Source of the DNA: Hyparrhenia diplandra
Lineage: Eukaryota; Streptophyta; Magnoliopsida; Poales; Poaceae
Reading direction: 5' to 3'
Assembly: GCA_015847255.1 (NCBI GenBank)
Contig: JADLZK010001918.1
Location: forward strand, 620,001 to 684,000
Length of the DNA: 64,000 nucleotides
Part shown: positions 45,521 to 57,736 of the stretch, piece after piece
Position numbering within the stretch: the first letter of the stretch is position 1
Layout: each line of letters opens with the position of its first letter
The notes under the pieces: model-generated
What the model saw: the letters and a program-made list of their open reading frames with translations, nothing else
Databases searched by the model: none
What the model was told of the DNA's origin: nothing
Made by a program: the position numbers and the translations under genes

Positions 45521-45736
45521 AGAGAGGTGGACTCACTGGCCCCGGACTTTTTGTCTATTATTTCCTCTCTTATAAAGATGTGGGTTCTATCGACCCTCGG
45601 ACACTTGTCCATTATTCATCTTTATTTTTAGAGATGTGGGCTCTTCTCGCCCTCGAACACTTGTTCATTTTTTCATCTCTTTTAGGGAGGTAGGCTCTAC
45701 TCGCCCGTAGGACTTTTGTCCATTTTTCATCTCCCT
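45521..45736 (-). repeat. Array of four hairpin units, E2 3' domain
   Basis: Units 45521-45570 (arms AGAGAGG/CCTCTCT), 45574-45623 (AAAGATG/CATCTTT), 45630-45680 (AGAGATG/CATCTCT) and 45684-45736 (AGGGAG/CTCCCT). Inner inverted repeats include GGACA-CT-TGTCC in unit 2 and GAACA-CT-TGTTC in unit 3, a paired G-C to A-T change. Confidence 0.82.
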
Positions 45737-47239
45737 TTTTCTTTTTCTTTTCTTTTTCTCTCTTTTTTAAGTAAGTACTATTTTTGCATAGCCCATGTCT
45801 TGCTGTACAAAAACTATTTATTATTATTTGAGAGATCAACAAGCGAGCATATAAACAAATAAAAACAAGTGTACGTGTTTCTTGATCTTAAGACAAGTTT
45901 CTCAACTTGAGTCACAAAAATCTTGACAAAGCTCAACAAAAAGCAAATAACTTACTGCTGGTTTAGCATAATATGGCTGTAATAGGATAATATTTTTCAC
46001 AGAGATGAAGTAAAGCTATTAATTTTAATATTTTGATATAAATTTCTCCAGCTGAGAAAGGATATCAAGAATTAAGCTCTCATCAAACTTCTATCTCAAA
46101 TTTCACAACAACTTAAACAACTTGGATCTTGTAGTATCTTATTATTTTAGCAAAAACTTATTCTAATTATGTAAAAGCATTATGTAAACTTATCTTTAAA
46201 ACAAAACATATCAATTTATTTTATTCTTCTTTATTTATTTAGCAAAACAAAGAAGAGCTTCGAACCCGATGCAACGTAAACCAAAATACGAACTAAAGCG
46301 AGATCGGAGATCAAACCGAGAGATGAAGAAATCTGAAGGCGAGGAGGAGGGAGGTGGCTTTGGGGTCGCCGATGATGTCCCCGGCGGCCGCCAGCTCGCT
46401 GCTCGCGTGGCTCGATCTTCGCCGTGTTGGATCATCATTCATTTGTTGTTGTTTTGCTTCGCTTTTCGGGTTCGCCGTTGTTCTCGTTGTTCGTCTTTGT
46501 CTCCCCACACTTGTCTTTTTTTATTATCCTTTATTCAAAAACATGGTGGAGACAAGAAAAACATATACAATAATAATAACCGAGAAAATCAAATTAAAAA
46601 CTTATGATAAAATAAGAGCACTTCTTTATTCATTTAACCAAACATAATAAAGACTCAAAACAAACTTGACTCAAACTCTAATTTAATTCAAATAAAAACC
46701 GACTCGATAGATAACTAGATAACTGACTCAATAATTGACTCAACTAGTACTCTTATAGACTTGAGCGTATTACATATCCTTAGCACACTTAGTCCAAATG
46801 CGCTCAAGATTGCCCAACTTCTCAAGAATCGGCGTATTCTTCCTCTCCGAATATCCAAACGTCCGGAGACATAGCTAAACTCCCTTCTTGCCGCCATCCG
46901 GTTACGGCGAGCAACGGTCCATGGATAAACCGTGTGGAGTTGAGGGTGGTGAATCGACCTTAACTAGTGGCTTGGGCATGTATGGAACTATAGCCTTTGA
47001 ATTATACAAATTTGTAGCCGCCTTAACTTAGGGTCATAAACCACCATGCGAAGTCTCATTGTTCTTCATGTTGGGAATAGGAGGTTTTAGTCTTCGGTCT
47101 TGGAGAAGAATGAATTTAGATGAGATGAGATATTGAGTAAAGGACTTGTTTATATAGGTAAGAGGTATAGGATAGGAGGGTAAGGCTTACCTCTATTCTA
47201 ATTGTAATACTTATATTTTTGGCCCATAAAAACAAGTTC
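45737..47239 (-). other. E2 3' non-coding domain
   Basis: Between the integrase end and the hairpin array. AT-rich, with a GC-richer patch at 46320-46440. Athila elements often carry an env-like ORF here, but I see no open frame with signal or membrane segments, so none is called. Confidence 0.5.
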
Positions 47240-48425
47240 TACGAAAATCAAAAATCTTGAGACGGATCAATCTTAAAGCCTATCTCATCTAATTCATTTA
47301 ATTTATTTATTTCATCGGGCTTATCGGGTTCATAGAAAATTTTAAGATGCTGGCCATTTACCTTGAATAACTTACCTTCGAGTCTTGAAGAGTGATTGCT
47401 CCATGTGATGATGAATTTACTACTTTGAATGGTCCTTCCCATTTACTCCAAAGTTTTCCATGCTCGAATAATTTTACCCCGGAATTAAAGAGTAATACCC
47501 GATCTCTCGGAGTGAAAGTCTTTATCTTTATCTTCTTGTCATGCAATCTCTTCGTTCTTTCTTTATAAATCTTGGCATTATGATAAGCTTTTCTCTCTCC
47601 ATTCCTCCAATTTCGATAATTGCATCTTCCTTTGAATTCCCGAGGCATCGAGATTCATATTCCATCTCTTGATTACCCAAAGTGAGCTTTGAACTCAAGC
47701 TCTGAGGCAAATGATGTGTCTTTCCATAAACAAGTTGATAAGGTGTCATTCCAATTGGTGTCTTGTATGCTGTCCTGTATGCCCATAGTGCTTCTAGAAG
47801 TCTATCCTTCCATTTAGTTCCCATCTCTTCAACTGTCTTCTCGCAAGATATTCTTGATTTGTTTATTTAAAGTCTCGCTTGACCACTTGTTTGAGGGTGG
47901 TAAGTCTGTAGCAATATTGTCACGAACTCCATGCTTTAGTAAATAATTTCGAATCTTCTATCAATGAAGTGACTTCCTCCGTCACTAATTACCATTCGAG
48001 GTACTCCAAACCTTGGAAATATAGTTTCTTCAAACATCTTGATTGAACTTTTACCATCTGCATTCTTGCATGGTATAGCTTCTACCCATTTTGAAACATA
48101 ATCCCTTTGCTACTAAAATATATTCATAGGTTCGGATTTTGGAAATGGTCCCATGTAATCAATTCCCCGGACATCAAAGAGCTCGATCGAAGATTGGTTA
48201 TTAGAGGCATAGCATCTCTTGCATTTATATTTCCGTGCCTCCGAGAAGCTCCACATCTTCGGATGAAATCTTTTGTGTCTTGATACATGGTTGGCGAAAA
48301 AATCCCGCTTACCAAATCTTTGCATGTGTTACGAATGCCCCATAATGACCTCCATATGGTGATGAGTGACATCTTTCAATAATTTGCAATCCTTCTTCGT
48401 TGGTACACATCTTACGAGTAGTCCA
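47240..48425 (-). pseudogene. E2 integrase
   Basis: Right to left: the zinc-binding HHCC region (PTMYQDTKDFIRRCGA, with the second Cys of the C-x2-C pair replaced by Ser), then FDVRGIDYMGPFPKS with the first catalytic Asp (about 48124-48200). VISDGGSHFID carries the second Asp (about 47958-47993), and the Glu region after HPQTSGQ is out of frame (about 47860-47910). The conserved Athila run MGTKWKDRLLEALWAYRTAY, TPYQLVYGKTHHLP follows, and the C-terminal segment KWEGPFKVVNSSSHGAITLQ. At least four frameshifts separate these blocks. The enzyme would insert the cDNA copy into the genome; this copy is inactive. Confidence 0.8.
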
Positions 48426-49270
48426 TCAGCACATACTCAAGAGGTATGGATCATCCCATAAGTGGTGACGACTTTCATAAATAAGCTTCTTCTTATCCGC
48501 CCTTGGTGCTACATATCCCGCAACCATAAAATTAACAAGATCTGCATACCGGGGATCGGTATGGGTTATCCGATAAAACATATCGCCCCCGAGTGAGTCA
48601 TTAATAGGCAATTCATTTGGTTTCTCAAATTGCATTCTAGATAAATGATACGACAACAGAATTTTCTACTCCTTTCTTATCTTTAATTTCTAAATCAAAC
48701 TCTTGGAGTAACAAAATCCATCTTATCAAACGTGGTTTAGCATCTTTCTTGGTGAGCAAATATTTCAAAGCGGCATGATCAAGTATAAACAATCACTTTA
48801 GCTCCTACCAAGTAAGATCTAAACTTATCTATAGCATAAACAAGCGCTAGTAATTTTTTTCAGTAGTAGCATAATTAAGTTGTGGTCCAGTCAAAGTTTT
48901 ACTAGCATAAGCAATAGCATGATATTTCTTGTCTTTAGTTTGTCCTAACACTGCCCCAACAAGCATAATCACTTGCATCACACATAATTTCAAAAGGCAA
49001 AGACCAATCGAGGGGGTTGAATAATTGGTGCGAGAAATAAGAGCCTTTTTTCAAACTTTCAAAAGCTTTAAGACAAGCATCATCAAAAACAAAGGGAACA
49101 TCTTTGGCTAACAAGCTGGTAAGTAGTCTAGCAATATGTGAAAAATCTTTTTTATAAATCTACGATAAAAACCAAGCATGGCCTAGAAAACTTCTTATCC
49201 CTTTAACATTTACTGAGGGGAGGTAAGCTGTTCTATAACTTCTATTTTTGCTTTATCAACCTCTATTCCC
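48426..49270 (-). pseudogene. E2 RNase H region
   Basis: The minus-strand translation over several frames gives WSLPFEIMCDASDYA (about 48960-49000), KKYHAIAYASKTLTGPQLNY, YLVGAKVIVYT, ALKYLLTKKDAKPRLIRWIL and VYHLSRMQFEKP. These are the RNase H and connection motifs of Athila-type pol. Single-base indels at homopolymers break the frame repeatedly. Confidence 0.75.
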
Positions 49271-49273
49271 CTT

Positions 49274-49514
49274 TTACGAAATAAGATGACCAAGCACTAT
49301 TCCTTCTCTAACCATAAAATGACATTTTTCCCAATTAAGGACTAAGTGCTTTTCCTCACATCTTTGCAAAACTCTATCTAAGTTTTCTAGACAATCATCA
49401 AAAGTTTTTTTTTCCATATACGTAAAAATCATCCATGAAAACTTCCATAATCTCTTCAATCATTTGTAGAAAATATAGACATCATACATCTTTGAAAAGA
49501 AGCAGGTGCATTCT
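49274..49514 (-). pseudogene. E2 reverse transcriptase, second half (after element B)
   Basis: Contains FMDDFYVYGK (the catalytic YMDD-type box) in one frame and, after an A-run frameshift, FDDCLENLDRVLQRCEEKHL and NWEKCHFMVREGIVLGH. These are classic Athila/Tat RT residues. The first half lies at 57737-58142. Confidence 0.85.
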
Positions 49515-51240
49515 TGTTGACACTTGTTATCATATAAAATTATTAATCAATTAAACATGAGAAAGGGGTATAAATAATAATAACAACCTAGAATAGGGTG
49601 TCACTAACATATTTCCATCAGTTTTGGTAATGTTGCGAATTGCGGGGACTAAACAGAAAAAGACAGAGTTCGCGAGCCAAGACGACTACGCGACGTAATG
49701 CAATCCAACTCCGAGAAAGACTCTAGAAGGCTCCGGATTAATCCCGGCGTGGACCAAACTTGACACCGAAGAAAACATCATCTAGAAGACTCTAGAAGCC
49801 CACGACGCGACGACGGGACCCGGAGGGGACACCCCCCGGGCCGATCGCCCAATAATGGGGCCGATCGGCCCCCTTGGCCGCCAAGTCATCCCATCTTCGG
49901 AACCTTCCTCCACCGCCTCTAAGACGCCAATCTAAACGGTTGTTTAACATCGGTTTGATCCGAGGGCGTCGGTAGAAGTGCGGGATGGATCCAAGATTAA
50001 TACCACATCGCTGCTTTGAAGCTGAAGAGGCAAGATGAAGACCCATATATAAAGACCCCTAGACCCCCTCTTTTAGATCATCAAGTTCTCAATACAACAA
50101 TAATACTTCAAGATCCAAGTCATTAGAAACATCGCTTTTAGGAGGAGTAGCAATCAAGATTAGAACTAGTAGGAAGGGAGAAATCCGCTCCGGATCGTCG
50201 GAGGCCGGCTCAAGATCAGGCCTCGTTCTTGTAAGTTCTTCATTGTAGGTAGTTTTCAAGTTCGGACACATGCTTAATATGAATATCTTGATCATGTTTA
50301 TATTCGAGATTATTTGTTCTAGTATTTACTTTGATTACACGTTTAGCATAGTTGAATTATTGTTATGTTCATGCATGGATTCGTATAGCGCTCATCCTTT
50401 CGCTGGAGGGTGAGTGGTAGAGATGATGTAATCGTGGTGATTAGATCTTATTTACCTGCGTTTGCACCCTATGTGCCGGGTGGGTGTGGTAGATCGTGGT
50501 GGTGACAACAGCACCATTGAGTCCTTTGCAATCCATCCCCCGTATGTAGGCCTAGCGGATGTTATTATTCGGGTTGTTCTAAGTTTCGCCTTAGTCTTCA
50601 TGGATTACGTCCTCATGTTTGGATTTAATTAGTCTTTCTTCGATGATTGTTAGATGTATTGCACTAATTGAGTAGGTCCTAACTTATAGTTTAGAGTTAC
50701 ATATTGGAGTTTCTAATGCTAGCTAGCCTATGAATTACTATCATCCTTTGCATGACACTTTCTATATGACTATGGTTGAATCTATTTATCAAGAACTTTA
50801 TCATTATCTTTATTGTGAACTTTGATCCTTGTTTAAGTACTTGATAAGTTTAACACTTTGCACACGAGAGAGATGACTAGATTAAATGATTAAGATGTTT
50901 AGCACCTATGCATAGTTAATTCATGATAGAAGACTTCTTTCCCCGTGGTAGATATAAATTCAACACTGGTTCTTACTCCGGTTAAAATGCTACAATGGTA
51001 TATTCATATACGTGCGCTATGCGGATACCCAGTTATAATTGTTTATTTACTTATTAAGAAGTTATCAAGGCATAGCATGAATATTTTATTCCTTGCATAT
51101 TAGTAGTTTAACTATAGGGATGACAACCTTTTCGGATATGCTATGAACTGCAATGAATATTTCTTTTAGTTTTATCTGAAGCAACATCTCGATATCTTTC
51201 TAAATGCCATTACTAGTTAGTGACATTAGAAATACCAACA
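49515..51240 (+). repeat. Element B 5' LTR
   Basis: Runs from TGTTGACACTTGTTATC to AAATACCAACA and matches 56017-57731. The TATA box TATATAAA at 50046-50053 is followed about 40 bases on by a purine-poor leader, fitting a transcription start in the LTR. Confidence 0.9.
50046..50053 (+). promoter_or_regulatory. TATA box of element B 5' LTR
   Basis: TATATAAA, repeated at 56545-56552 in the 3' LTR. It is in the coding direction and about 1.2 kb before the LTR end. Confidence 0.6.
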
Positions 51241-51244
51241 AGCA

Positions 51245-51260
51245 TTTTTGCCGTTGTCGG
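51245..51260 (+). other. Primer binding site of element B, Asp-tRNA type, damaged
   Basis: TTTTGCCGTTGTCGGG lies a few bases inside the LTR. Compared with element A (TGGCGCCGTTGTCGGGG) it lacks GCG, either a real deletion or a sequence error. Confidence 0.7.
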
Positions 51261-51547
51261 GAAAGAAAGTCTTTAGCCTAATAAAATAAAAACATAGGAT
51301 TAACTTGCATACATCTCTCACGCATCGTAAAGTATTAAATTTATCAATTGCTTAAACAAGTTTACCCTCATTATTATTCTTCCTATCTATTTGGTAATGT
51401 ATGAAAAGGAATCTTCACGAAAACTTCCAATCCGACCGAGAAAACTTTTTTTGAAGGAGGCAAGATCCAAGTTGAAATCTCAACTCAAGATCACCACCTC
51501 GGGAAGACTCCTCCTTTGTCGCGAAGCTTAGCACCCGTGTTGAAGTC

Positions 51548-54209
51548 ATGGCAAACAAGACCCTTCAGCGAGTACTGCGCACCGACTACGGCCAACATCC
51601 GCCTTGGACCGACGGTCGATGTGGGAGACAAAGCTTTTGAGCTCAAGCACGCACTCATCAACATGGTACAAGCTAGCCAAGTGCATTGGAAAAACCCATG
51701 AAGATGCCAATGCTCACCTACAACACTTCCTAGAGATCGTGGCACCTTCACTATCAAAGATGTCTCAAGTGATGCAATCCTACTTCGTCTGTTCCCATTC
51801 TCACTCTTGGGACGAAGCGAAAGCGGTGGTTCTACGCCAACAAAGACAAACTCACTACTTGGGCACTTTGCTCTCTTGCCTTCCGGCAAAGTTCTTCCCT
51901 ATAGGCAAAACCAATGCCTTACGAGGGAAAATCTCAAGTTTTCAGAAGAACACGGCGAATCTAATTTCAGGCGTGGGAACGCTTCAAGACTACATCATCG
52001 AATGCCCACACCATGGAATGGAGAACCGCTACTCATGCGAGACCTTCTACCACGGGCTCAACAACAATACCCGTGAGACCATGGACGCTCTTCTTTGGAG
52101 GTGCTTTCCTGTCCCTTACATCGAATCAAGCTACAGACCTTGTGGAGAAGATGGCTTCAAACCAAGCACGGAATGAGGACCGTCAACCCCGCAAGAAAGA
52201 AAGAGGAATGCACCAGTTGAAAGAGGTAGACATGTTTGTGCGCCAAAATGGATTTAATTATGAAGAAGCTTGAAGACAAAACTCCCGAGAAGAAGGAAGT
52301 CATGCAACTCTTCGATTCCCGCATGACATGTGAAGAATGTGGTAACACCGACACTCAGGATCAATGTCCCGATTTGGAAGAGGACGTGAACTACATCAAC
52401 AATAACAACAACCAAAGATCGTCCTCAGAACCAACAATGGAATCAACAGAGACCCAACTACCAAGGTAACTACTCGGGTAACTATCAAGGTAATAACTCT
52501 TTCAATAATTTCCCACCTTTAAGAGAGTTAGTACAAAACCAAGGTAGACTTATGGATAATCTGTCTAAGAAGTTAGCTTCCAATGATAAAATGCTAGAAA
52601 CTATTAGTACTAAAATGGAAAGCTTTTCTTACGCAATAAAGAACCAAGATAGCTTTAATAAAATGATAGAATCTCGGTTATCTCACTGGCTTTATCCGCT
52701 TCTATGCCTAACCTGGGTAAGATTCGGGCCAACGGAAGAATTAGAATCTGCAAATCTTGTCGATATGTACTATGCGGTATTCGAGACCACTTATTCACAA
52801 AGAAAACTGAATTGTGCCGACCGGGGGTATGCCCGCCAAGAAAGGAGATCCGGGGAGGCCGGTCGTCACCATTGAAATAGGCCCCGCACCTATGACGCTT
52901 CGTCGACTTTGGCTCAAGTGTCAACATTATGCCTAAGGTAAACCTTGAGCGATTCAGATTTAGTATACACAACGATGTGCCTACAACTTGCGGATCGGCC
53001 GCTATGCTACCCCGAAGGCATCTTGGAAGACGTTTGTCTTTACATCGGTAAGCTCTACGTGGCCACCGACTTTGTAGTCCTGGATACGGGCAAAGGTAAG
53101 AACGCCCCGATCATTACGGGCGCCCTTTCCTTGCCACTACCAAGGCCATCATCTACGCCGACACCAAATAAGATCGTCTTCACGATCAACGGACGGAGGA
53201 GAGATTCAACCGCAAACACAAGACCCTAGCTCCCCTCGCTCCAACCGTACCACTACCGTACCACTCAAGTACACGCACCGGTATTGCCGAGGAGAGGACA
53301 AAAAAGAAGAAGCAAGAACAAGAAGAACCGTCAACCTCAACCACACGTGGAGCGAGTCTTGATGATCAATCAAGTCCCAACAGAACGCAAGACTCGGCGT
53401 ATTCCACCACCATTAGAGAAGCTAGACGACCTGGAGTTCCGTCAATCCATTGCTCCATCAATCAATGGAACTTCCGGCAAGTTGTATGCGACGGATCGAG
53501 CATCAACTTAATGTCAAAGGTAGCGTATCAATTAATATATGGTAATCTGCCTTTGTGTTCCACCTATGTACATCTGCGGATGGCGGACCAATCATACCGA
53601 GTCCGGAAGGAATTGCACAAAACGTCCCCGTCAAGATCGAGAGGCGACTATGTCCTCAGCGACTTTTTAGTCATGGACATGGGAGAAGAAGAACAAGATC
53701 CTCCCATAGTACTTGGAAGACCGTTCCCGAACACTACAAGAGCTATCATCTACATCGGGGCCAGGCGAAATCCACTTCCGATTCAAGGTAAAAAGATCAC
53801 ATTTGTTTCTTCAATACTTATACTAACTATGAACAGCCCGAAGAAGGACCAAGAACGAAGCGTCTTGAAACTACAACAAAATTTGGACTCGAAGATGGAG
53901 CACATTGAGAGAATAGAGAAAGATATCAAGGAAAAGTACACTCAGCTCCTACCCATCTTGAACGCCGCACCGGCTACACCTGAGAGGTCTCCACCAAAGA
54001 AACAATCTTGGAAAAAGAAAGAAGCTACGCCTGCTAAGAAGAGCAACAAGAGTACACCTTCGGAGACCCAACCAGCGCCGGCATCAACAACTGAACAATC
54101 GACTTCCTTGGCTACTTCGTCTACACCACCCTTTGAGATCATTGAAGGAACCTTACCAGGTACAACATTTAAAAGAGGGCCCATAGATGACACCACGCCA
54201 TGGGAGTAA
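51548..54209 (+). pseudogene. Element B gag-protease
   Basis: ATG 51548 (MANKTLQR) opens a frame that shifts several times. Gag core words are GPTVDVGDKAFELKHALINM-like, AKFFPIGKTNALRGKISSF (about 51890) and MENRYSCETFYHGLNNNT (about 52020). KKEVMQLFDSRMTCEECGN (about 52310) leads into a knuckle reading CEECGNTDTQDQC with no His. NFPPLRELVQNQGRLMDNLS and KMLETISTKMESFSYAIKNQ follow, then DFGSSVNIMPK (about 52905) in protease and LGRPFPNTTRAIIY-like wording (about 53710). A Lys/Pro-rich tail with EHIERIEKDIKEKYTQLLP ends DDTTPWE-stop at 54209. The long uninterrupted frame 53511-54209 (232 codons) is the best preserved part. Confidence 0.78.
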
Positions 54210-55370
54210 GTGCTTTAAACTCGCCGAGAGGTAACTCGGTATTTATCTCGCATATTTAATTTTCTGCAAAGCATATTTCAATTAGCATATTTCCTTTAGC
54301 ATTTTTACTTTCTCTAAACCTGCACTTAGAAAATCTCAAAAATATGTTTATTGCATTTGCATCAGTTTTCTAAAAGCCCCATGCAAGCACTCCTTGCTTT
54401 GTGGTGGCATAAAAATAAAAATACAAAAATATTGCATTCATATGTTTTTGCATTATCATCCCTATTGCATTCCAAAAATATGTGGGCACATGAAGGTCCA
54501 CACCTTTTAATAAAAATAAAAAAAAAATCAAAAAGACGTGAGCACATGAAGGCTCACATTAACATCCTAGAATTTGTTCCTTCGGGTATGTGCGAAATTA
54601 ATATTAACAGGGGAGAACATTAAAAAGGAGACCCCTAAAAGAGGAGAGACTCTAAGGATGAACAAAGGACTACTTCAGGATCAAGCTTGGGGAGAGCACC
54701 CCCATTTATCACTATAAGTATCACTATCCTATCTCTTATTTATTAGTTAGTTATATTTGCTTAGAGTTAAAGAGTCTTAGTTAAAAGTCTTAGTGTTAAA
54801 GAGTCAAATAAATCTTTGGAACTTGCTAGACTACTTTCTTCTTATGATCTTGATGATATATGCTAAGGAAATGATGAATAGTTGCTCCGCCTTAATTCCT
54901 CTTAAAAGTACTTACACTTTGAACTTAGATTCTCCCAAAGCTTTAAAATGCTTATTTTGCTCTAAACCCAACACCTATGGGAAGCACATGCTTAATCTCG
55001 AAGTCTTCGCATTAAAAGATAAAAGTACATGAAAAGTTGAGCTGCTGTTTATCATAATCTTAGAGATACTTGACTCCTGGTTTTATCTTTGAAAATTATA
55101 AAATATTACATGATGAGTTCCTTAGCTATGACCCTTAAGAGTTTGTCATTCACATCAAGATCATCCCACTCCACTAAATATGCTGCTTTTTAACTCGGAA
55201 GTACGCATCCCTATACTCCGATTAAGCCGCTAGCCATGAATATAAAAATAAACTCTTGCAATCTTTGGATATGTCTCTCAATATTTTTATAAAGGCTGGG
55301 CTACATTCGAAAAAAAAAAAAAAAAGAAAGAGAAAAGAAAAATAAATATCTAGAGAAAAAGTGAGACGAG
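54210..55370 (+). other. Element B 3' non-coding domain
   Basis: AT-rich. It matches element A 27690-28840 in the opposite orientation (for example around GTGGGCACATGAAGGTCCAC and GAGCACATGAAGGCTCACAT). No conserved open frame is shared by the two copies, so it is untranslated. Confidence 0.65.
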
Positions 55371-55538
55371 AGGGAGAGTAATGGACAAAAGTCATACTAG
55401 GCGAGAAGGGCCTACCTCCCCTAATAATAATAAATTTAGAGATGAATAATGGACACGTGTCCCGAGGGTGAGTAGGGCCCACATCTCTAAGGAGAGAGAA
55501 AAAAATGGACACAAGTCAGGGGAAAAGCCCACCTCTCC
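55371..55538 (+). repeat. Array of three hairpin units, element B 3' domain
   Basis: Units 55371-55421 (AGGGAG/CTCCC), 55438-55488 (AGAGATG/CATCTCT, inner palindrome GGACACGTGTCC) and 55491-55538 (GGAGAG/CTCTCC). Same order and arm set as element A, read in the coding direction. Confidence 0.82.
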
Positions 55539-56000
55539 AAGAATGGGCCCGTGGTCCTAGCAATTTTTAGAAAGAGATATAGTCCAAGATGCTTGAGAAG
55601 AAAAATACTAGAAAAAGGCTAAAGGCTAATTACTACCTTTCATCCTCATCCACTTCACCACTATCATCCCACTATGTATGTTCCACCACATGTGTAACTC
55701 CACTTCCACCATCTACTTAAGAGGGTCATACATAGGATCTCTCGAAGTTTTCTTTTGAAAAATATTACAAAACCCTAGGATGATAGTTGATCAAAGGACT
55801 TGAGACATGGTACTTAACTTGATTGTTTTATCTTGCTTATGATTCATGAAAAGGCTACGCCCCATGGTAATTAGGTAAGAGTAATCTGGTTAAGAGGAGA
55901 ATTTATTTTTTGAGTAACACAGCACTTTTGAGGTATGAAAGCGTAGTAGCAACTCCTGATCCTACTAGAGCATATAGCTTTGCTAGGGACTAGCAAAGGG

Positions 56001-56016
56001 TAAGCTTGGGGGAGTT
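56001..56016 (+). other. Polypurine tract of element B
   Basis: TAAGCTTGGGGGAGTT directly precedes the 3' LTR at 56017. Confidence 0.8.
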
Positions 56017-57731
56017 TGTTGACACTTGTTATCATATAAAATTATTAATCAATTAAACATGAGAAAGGGGTATAAATAATAATAACAACCTAGAATAGGG
56101 TGTCACTAACATATTTCCATCAGTTTTGGTAATGTTGTGAATTGCGAGGGACTAAACGAGTAAAAAAGCGGCGAGTTAGCGAGCGATGCGACTACGCGAC
56201 GTAACGCAATCCAACTCCGAGAAAGACTCTAGAAGGCTCGGATTAATCCCGGCGTGGACCAAACTTGACACCGAAGAAAACATCATCTAGAAGACTCGAA
56301 GCCCACGACGCACAGCCGGGACCCGGAGGGGACACCCCCCGGGCCGATCGGCCCAATAATGGGGCCGTCGGCCCCCTTGGCCGCCAAGTCATCCCATCTT
56401 CGGAACCTTCCTCCACCGCCTCTAAGACGCAATCTAAACCGGTTGTTTAACGTCGGTTTGATCCGAGGGCGTTGGTAGAAGTGCGGGATGGATCAAGATT
56501 AATACCACATCGCCGCTGAAGCTGAAGAGACAGATGAAGACCCATATATAAAGACCCTAGACCCCCCTCTTTTAGATCATCAAGTTCTCAATACAACAAT
56601 AATATTTCAAGATCCAAGTCATTAGAAACATCGCTTTAGGAGGAGTAGCAATCAAGATTAGAACAAGTAGGAAGGGAGAAATCCGCTCCGGATCGTCGGA
56701 GGCCGGCTCAAGATCAGGCCTCGTTCTTGTAAGTTCTTCATTGTAAGTAGTTTTCAAGTTCGGACACATGCTTAATATGAATATCTTGATCATGTTTATA
56801 TTGAGATTATTTGTTCTAGTATTTACTTTGATTACACGTTTAGCATAGTTGAATTCTTGTTATGTTCATGCATGGATTCGTATAGCGCTCATCCTTTTCG
56901 TTCGGAGGGTGAGTGGTAGAGATGATGTAATCGTGGTGATTAGATCTTATTTACCCTGCGTTTGCACCCTATGTGCCGGGTCGTGTGGTAGATCGTGGTG
57001 GTGACGGCACCATTGAGTCCTTTGCAATCCATCCCCCGTATGTAGGCCTAGCGGATGTTATTATTCAAAGTTGTTCTAAGTTTAGGCCTTAGTCTTCATG
57101 GATTCTGTCCTCATGTTTGGATTTAATTAGTCTTTCTTCGATGATTGTTAGATGTATTGCACTAATTGAGTAGGTCCTAACTTATAGTTTAGAGTTACAT
57201 ATTGGAGTTTCTAATGCTAGCTAGCCTATGAATTACTATCATCCTTTGCATGACACTTTCTATATGACTATGGTTGAATCTATTTATCAAGAACTTTATC
57301 ATTATCTTTATTGTGAACTTTTGATCCTTGTTTAAGTACTTGATAAGTTTAACACTTTGCACACGAGAGATGACTAGATTAAATGATTAAGATGTTTAGC
57401 ACCTATGCATAGTTAATTCATGATAGAAGACTTCTTTCCCCTGTGGTAGATATAAATTCAACACCTGGTTCTTACTCGGTTAAAATGCTACAATGGTATA
57501 TTCATATCCGTGCGCTTGATACCCATTATAATTGTTTATTTACTTATTAAGAAGTTATCAAGGCATAGCATGAATATTTTATTCCTTGCATATTAGTAGT
57601 TTAACTATAGGGATGACAACCTTTTCGGATATGCTATGAACTGCAATGAATATTTCTTTTAGTTTTATCTGAAGCAACATCGATATCTTTCTAAATGCCA
57701 TTACTAGTTAGTGACATTAGAAATACCAACA
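56017..57731 (+). repeat. Element B 3' LTR
   Basis: Matches 49515-51240, with small indels, for example around the GC-rich patch 56160-56400. It ends ACCAACA before the E2 RT sequence resumes. Confidence 0.9.
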
Positions 57732-57736
57732 ATTAC

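Larger units (their letters stand above)
49515..57731 (+). mobile_element. Element B: gag-protease-only Athila-like Gypsy element
   Basis: LTRs 49515-51240 and 56017-57731 flank 4.8 kb. The order on the plus strand is primer site (51245-51260), gag-protease (51548-54209), a non-coding 3' domain with hairpin units (55371-55538), and polypurine tract (56001-56016). Flanking pentamers are ATTCT and ATTAC; the E2 RT reading suggests ATTAC is the original target, so one base changed on the left. It has the same architecture and family as element A in the opposite orientation, and no RT or integrase. Confidence 0.87.

Noticed and set aside
46269..46647. Plus-strand frames of 97-112 codons in the E2 3' domain
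   Set aside because: They overlap each other in different frames, lack domain features and are absent from the related E3 3' domain.
45737..47239. Possible env-like ORF of the Athila element E2
   Set aside because: No frame with a signal peptide or membrane segment is visible; only short, broken frames are present.
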